Source of the DNA: an uncultured Bacteroidales bacterium
GTDB taxonomy: Bacteria > Bacteroidota > Bacteroidia > Bacteroidales > Muribaculaceae
Reading direction: 5' to 3'
NCBI GenBank assembly: GCA_902779125.1
Contig: CACZAC010000011.1
Coordinates: 1-57,150, forward strand
DNA length: 57,150 nt
In this document: positions 54,534 through 57,150 of the stretch, piece by piece
Numbering within the stretch: position 1 is the stretch's first letter
Layout: each line of letters begins with the position of its first letter
The notes under the pieces: generated by a model
Database searches by the model: none
Seen by the model: only the letters and a program-made list of their open reading frames with translations
Told to the model about the DNA's origin: nothing
Program-made: the position numbers and the translations under genes

Positions 54534-55679
54534 ATGACAAATACATCCTATCGCCCCCGCAACCCAGGCCACGACTACTACGGCTGTGGGACCTACCTCA
54601 TCACGCTCGTGGTGAGCGAGCGGTCGCCGTTGCTTGGACGGCTGGGCGAGGATGTCAGGCATCCCCAGGTGGCGCTCTCACCGCTGGGCGAGGTGGTAAA
54701 GCAGACGTGGGAGACCATTCCCGAGAAACAGGCGGCTCACGGCAATCGCGTGGCAGTACACGCCTGCGTGTGCATGCCCGACCATTTCCACGGCGTGCTC
54801 GAGGTGTTGGAGCCCATGCAGTGGAGCCTGGGCGACATCATCCAGGCCTTCAAGGCTGCGTGCACCAGCCACTGGCAGCAACAACAGGGGCAGGGTCCTT
54901 CTATCAATCGCCCGATATCGGTCGCTTGCAGCAGCCCGCAAGCGCCCGCGTGGCTGCGCGAGAAAGCCCGCCTCCACGACAGCGAGGGTGCCCTCATCCG
55001 CGCCATGTCCAAGCGGCAGCGCCAGGAGTACTACGCGCTGGTGGGCAGGGAGCAGCGACCGCTGTTCGACGACAATTACGACGACACGGTGTGCCTCGAC
55101 CAGCGGCACCGCCAGGCCATGATTGCCTACGTTCACGACAACCCGCGTCGTGCCATTATGCGCCGTGCCTTGCCCCGGTTGATGCAGCGCAGCCTCCATG
55201 TCCAGATTGGAGGGCGCGACTATGGCATCTTCGGCAATCTGTTCCTGCTGCGTTGGCCCAGCAAGGTGCAGGTGCAATGCCACCGGCGGCATCCCGTCAC
55301 CGGGGAGCCCTACGAGACCACGCCCGACTATGCCCGCCAGCACCGGCAATGGGTAGATGCCATCATCGGTGGTGCCACCGCGATTGTCACCCCAGGCATC
55401 TCACGTGGCGAACTGATGATGAAAAACGAATGCCTCAAGAACGGCTATCCCCTCATCCATATCCAGAAGGAACCCATCACTGCCTATTGGAAGCCCGAGC
55501 GGATGCGGTTTGAGGCCTGCGCTAACGGCTCACTGCTCATTCTCGCGCCATGGGGACTCGATGCCATGGCAGCGGTCAACGGCGTGCCTGCCGACACCGA
55601 CTACAGCCGTTTCCACAACATGAACCATCTCGCTGCCGAGATTTGCGCCTTTAACGGCAACGCCACCATCCTGAGATAA
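54534..55679 (+). CDS. REP-associated-type Y1 transposase (HUH) fused to a Rossmann/DprA-like domain
   Basis: A 381-residue protein starting 2 bp after hsdM. Residues about 1-205 form a Y1/TnpA_REP (RAYT) domain: YGCGTYLITLVV, the HUH motif HFH at 84-86 in MPDHFHGVLEV, NYDDTV with the likely catalytic Tyr182, and AYVHDNPRRA at 198-207. The C-terminal part, about 225-381, has RFGN-like FGNLFLLRWPSK, ATAIVTPGISRGELMMK and EACANGSLLILAPW. It looks like a Rossmann fold of the DprA/LOG kind. RAYTs act on REP hairpins rather than as ordinary IS transposases. Translational coupling with hsdM is likely. Confidence 0.8.
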   Translation: MTNTSYRPRNPGHDYYGCGTYLITLVVSERSPLLGRLGEDVRHPQVALSPLGEVVKQTWETIPEKQAAHGNRVAVHACVCMPDHFHGVLEVLEPMQWSLGDIIQAFKAACTSHWQQQQGQGPSINRPISVACSSPQAPAWLREKARLHDSEGALIRAMSKRQRQEYYALVGREQRPLFDDNYDDTVCLDQRHRQAMIAYVHDNPRRAIMRRALPRLMQRSLHVQIGGRDYGIFGNLFLLRWPSKVQVQCHRRHPVTGEPYETTPDYARQHRQWVDAIIGGATAIVTPGISRGELMMKNECLKNGYPLIHIQKEPITAYWKPERMRFEACANGSLLILAPWGLDAMAAVNGVPADTDYSRFHNMNHLAAEICAFNGNATILR

Positions 55680-55699
55680 CCGCCACCCAACAATCCCGA

Positions 55700-55729
55700 C
55701 AAATAACTACCGATAACGGTAGTTATTTG
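55700..55729 (+). terminator. Perfect palindrome after the HUH-fusion gene (terminator or REP-like site)
   Basis: CAAATAACTACCG (55700-55712) and CGGTAGTTATTTG (55717-55729) form a 13-bp perfect stem with loop ATAA, 21 bp after the stop. The poor T tract (GTATTTCATC) makes a plain terminator less certain. Because the neighbouring enzyme belongs to a family that recognises hairpins, it could also be its target. Confidence 0.6.
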
Positions 55730-55759
55730 GTATTTCATCAATTATTCTTCGCCATTTTT

Positions 55760-55791
55760 CTTGTAAAAATGGTATTTTTACCTTATCTTTG
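55760..55791 (+). promoter_or_regulatory. Promoter with internal operator-like repeat, RepA-like gene
   Basis: CTTG (55760-55763), a 20-bp spacer and TATCTTTG (55784-55791). The spacer is occupied by the inverted repeat GTAAAAAT-GGT-ATTTTTAC (55763-55781), where a bound regulator would block RNA polymerase. The ATG at 55846 is 54 bp downstream. Confidence 0.6.
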
Positions 55792-55845
55792 CAGTCTGAA
55801 ACGTGAAATACACATTTTTTGTTTAACTTTTAAATCGTTATTACC

Positions 55846-56931
55846 ATGAATGACACATTACTAGAAGACAGTTGGCAAGCCCGACTGCTAGCCGAGGAAA
55901 AGGCTAAGAAAAAATTCACCAGCATCAAAGAGAAGTATGTAATCGATGGCGACGTCGATTATCCCGAACCCGAGTACCTCATCCGCATCGGCGACGTGCC
56001 CACCCTGCCCAAGGGCAACCTGGTGGCGGTGAGTGCCAAGTGGAAAAACGGCAAGACGTTCTTCTGCGACATCCTGAGCGCCATCTTTCTGGGCTCCGAC
56101 GTTTTTCCCAACTGCGAGAGCCTGATCAAGCAGGGCAAGGTGCGCTTTATCGACACCGAGCAGGCGAGGAACGACAGCGCCCGCATCCTCAAGACCATCC
56201 GAGCCATCATTCCCGAGGAGAGGCATGACGACATCGAGGTGTCCTGTCTGCGCGATGCCGATATCGACAGTTACGACGAGGGTAGTGGTGATGTTTCCCG
56301 CTATGATTTTGTGCGCCAGTCCATCGAGATTGAGCGCCCCGACCTGGTCATCGTTGACGGCATTGCCGACCTCATCTACAACTACAATGACGTGACCGAG
56401 AGCCAGGACATGGTCAACAAACTGGCAGCCCTGGCCAACAAGCACAACTGCTGCATCGTGGTGGTCATGCACCAGAACAAGGGCAGCCACGACAAGATGA
56501 TGAAGGGACACATCGGCACCATGCTCTACCAGAAGTGCAGCGACGTGTTCCAGGTCGAGAAGCATGGCGAGATTTTTCTCGTCACCCACCCCGTATCGCG
56601 TCACCGCCAAACCGACGGACTGGTTTTCAAACTCGACGAGAACGCCATCCCTAAGGACGGGGCAGCCGACCGCCATCGTCAGTTGCAACTCGAGAAGCAG
56701 CAGAGCGAGCAGCAGGCAAGGGAAATCTTCGCCGCCGTCATCCCCCAGGACGGCACGCCCATCAAGCGCAGCGACATCGTTGAGCAACTCACCGAGAAGC
56801 ACCCGTTCCAGCGAACCCGTTGCTACGAACTCATCAAGCAAGCCCTGTCAACGGGGTGGCTCGAGGAGGTGGACAGGTCAAGGGTAAGGCTCAAGACTGC
56901 AGCCGACGACTCGTCCGTTCGTCCGCTATAA
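55846..56931 (+). CDS. RepA-like AAA ATPase of mobile elements
   Basis: A 361-residue RecA-fold ATPase. Walker A is AKWKNGKTF (64-72), a DTE motif at 103-105 is the likely catalytic acidic site, and Walker B is DLVIVDGI (166-173). MHQNKG (208-213) resembles the sensor of RepA/DnaB-type hexameric helicases (AAA_25). The C-terminus (about 300-350) is a winged-helix-like domain, RSDIVEQLTEKHPFQRTRCY. Such proteins start replication of plasmids, ICEs and phage-like islands. A 24-bp inverted repeat lies immediately downstream. The host element is not fully in the window. Confidence 0.82.
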   Translation: MNDTLLEDSWQARLLAEEKAKKKFTSIKEKYVIDGDVDYPEPEYLIRIGDVPTLPKGNLVAVSAKWKNGKTFFCDILSAIFLGSDVFPNCESLIKQGKVRFIDTEQARNDSARILKTIRAIIPEERHDDIEVSCLRDADIDSYDEGSGDVSRYDFVRQSIEIERPDLVIVDGIADLIYNYNDVTESQDMVNKLAALANKHNCCIVVVMHQNKGSHDKMMKGHIGTMLYQKCSDVFQVEKHGEIFLVTHPVSRHRQTDGLVFKLDENAIPKDGAADRHRQLQLEKQQSEQQAREIFAAVIPQDGTPIKRSDIVEQLTEKHPFQRTRCYELIKQALSTGWLEEVDRSRVRLKTAADDSSVRPL

Positions 56932-57056
56932 TATATATAAATTGAACGAACGGATGAACGGATGAAATTGTGTCATCGATAGTTTTGACACAACAATTTC
57001 AATCCTGTCATTAAACTATACAATACCTACCCTTTCATCCGTTCATCCGTTCGTTC
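56910..57056. repeat. 24-bp perfect inverted repeat with nested and iterated motifs (origin-like)
   Basis: 56944-56967 and 57033-57056 are perfect reverse complements of 24 bp. Each arm itself holds two copies of GAACGGAT. A related motif, TCCGTTCGTCCG, occurs in the last codons of the RepA-like gene (about 56912-56925). Inside lie TTGTGTCA (56968-56975) and TGACACAA (56986-56993), a nested 8-bp inverted repeat. AT-rich sequence follows. The layout fits iterons plus an AT-rich zone next to a replication ATPase. A terminator or attachment site is the alternative. Confidence 0.75.
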
Positions 57057-57097
57057 GCCTGTACACATTTTATTCACTCTTTAATTATTTATTTACC

Positions 57098-57150
57098 ATG
57101 AAAAAGAAAATGAGTTTAAAACAATTAGTTGAATTGCTTATCGACTGTAT
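57098..57150 (+). CDS. Start of an unidentified gene (3'-truncated)
   Basis: An ATG at 57098 opens MKKKMSLKQLVELLIDC and runs off the window end, leaving 17 codons. It is preceded by AT-rich sequence. It could be a helix-turn-helix or replication-associated protein of the same element, but the visible part is too short to say. Confidence 0.45.
   Translation, partial: MKKKMSLKQLVELLIDC

Noticed and set aside
54534-55679. An ordinary IS200/IS605 insertion sequence
   Set aside because: There is no TnpB, no obvious left and right end hairpins around the gene, and it is tightly coupled to hsdM; the motif pattern is closer to RAYT enzymes.

Overview
The window looks like a chromosomal segment of a gut-type member of the Bacteroidales, probably Muribaculaceae or Prevotellaceae. 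Evidence: promoters fit the Bacteroidota pattern (TTTG near -33, about 20 bp, TAnnTTTG near -7) in front of most transcription units and Shine-Dalgarno sites are weak or absent; several gene families are typical of the phylum (DUF2851, DUF4919, BspA-like leucine-rich repeat proteins, a type IX-like C-terminal sorting domain, a 7TM-HD phosphodiesterase); and the gene order DUF177-rpmF-fabH-era-der is the usual one there. The species cannot be named from sequence alone.

Layout. 1-1430: the tail of an unknown gene and an AT-rich hypothetical gene on the 3' side of a tRNA-Phe(GAA) gene, possibly the edge of an island. 1680-14006: a membrane glycosyltransferase-like protein, a DUF2851 protein, a secreted NlpC/P60 hydrolase, a 1,129-residue fibronectin-III/anchor-J surface protein, a Rieske-like lipoprotein, a GT2 glycosyltransferase and a class A penicillin-binding protein. 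14200-24650: four consecutive BspA-like LRR proteins with dockerin-like tails, behind long structured leaders. 24750-46420: mostly housekeeping genes: an esterase, Rel and PgpH (ppGpp and c-di-AMP turnover side by side), a membrane protein, a DUF4919 protein, an acyl-CoA ligase, a small lipoprotein, nagB, surE, gltX, an outer-membrane-like protein, waaA, a CotH protein with a dockerin-like tail, DUF177, rpmF, fabH, era and der. 46540-52930: two small secreted proteins and two more BspA-like proteins. 53000-57150: an accessory block with a solitary type I methyltransferase subunit (hsdM), a REP-associated-type HUH transposase fused to a Rossmann/DprA-like domain, a RepA-like ATPase, a 24-bp perfect inverted repeat with nested repeats, and the start of another gene.

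How it fits together. Cell envelope and surface functions dominate: peptidoglycan synthesis and hydrolysis, Kdo transfer, surface LRR adhesin-like proteins and amino sugar catabolism. Seven secreted proteins share a two-repeat dockerin-like C-terminus, while the fibronectin-III protein carries a different, type IX-like C-terminus, which suggests two routes for final placement at the surface. The most interesting unexplained signals are the hsdM/HUH-fusion/RepA block with its palindromes, a terminator-like structured leader and tandem palindromes before the third BspA gene, and 7-nt-periodic repeats placed directly before the start codons of era, der and the DUF2851 gene. All positions and identities were read by eye; no database search was possible.
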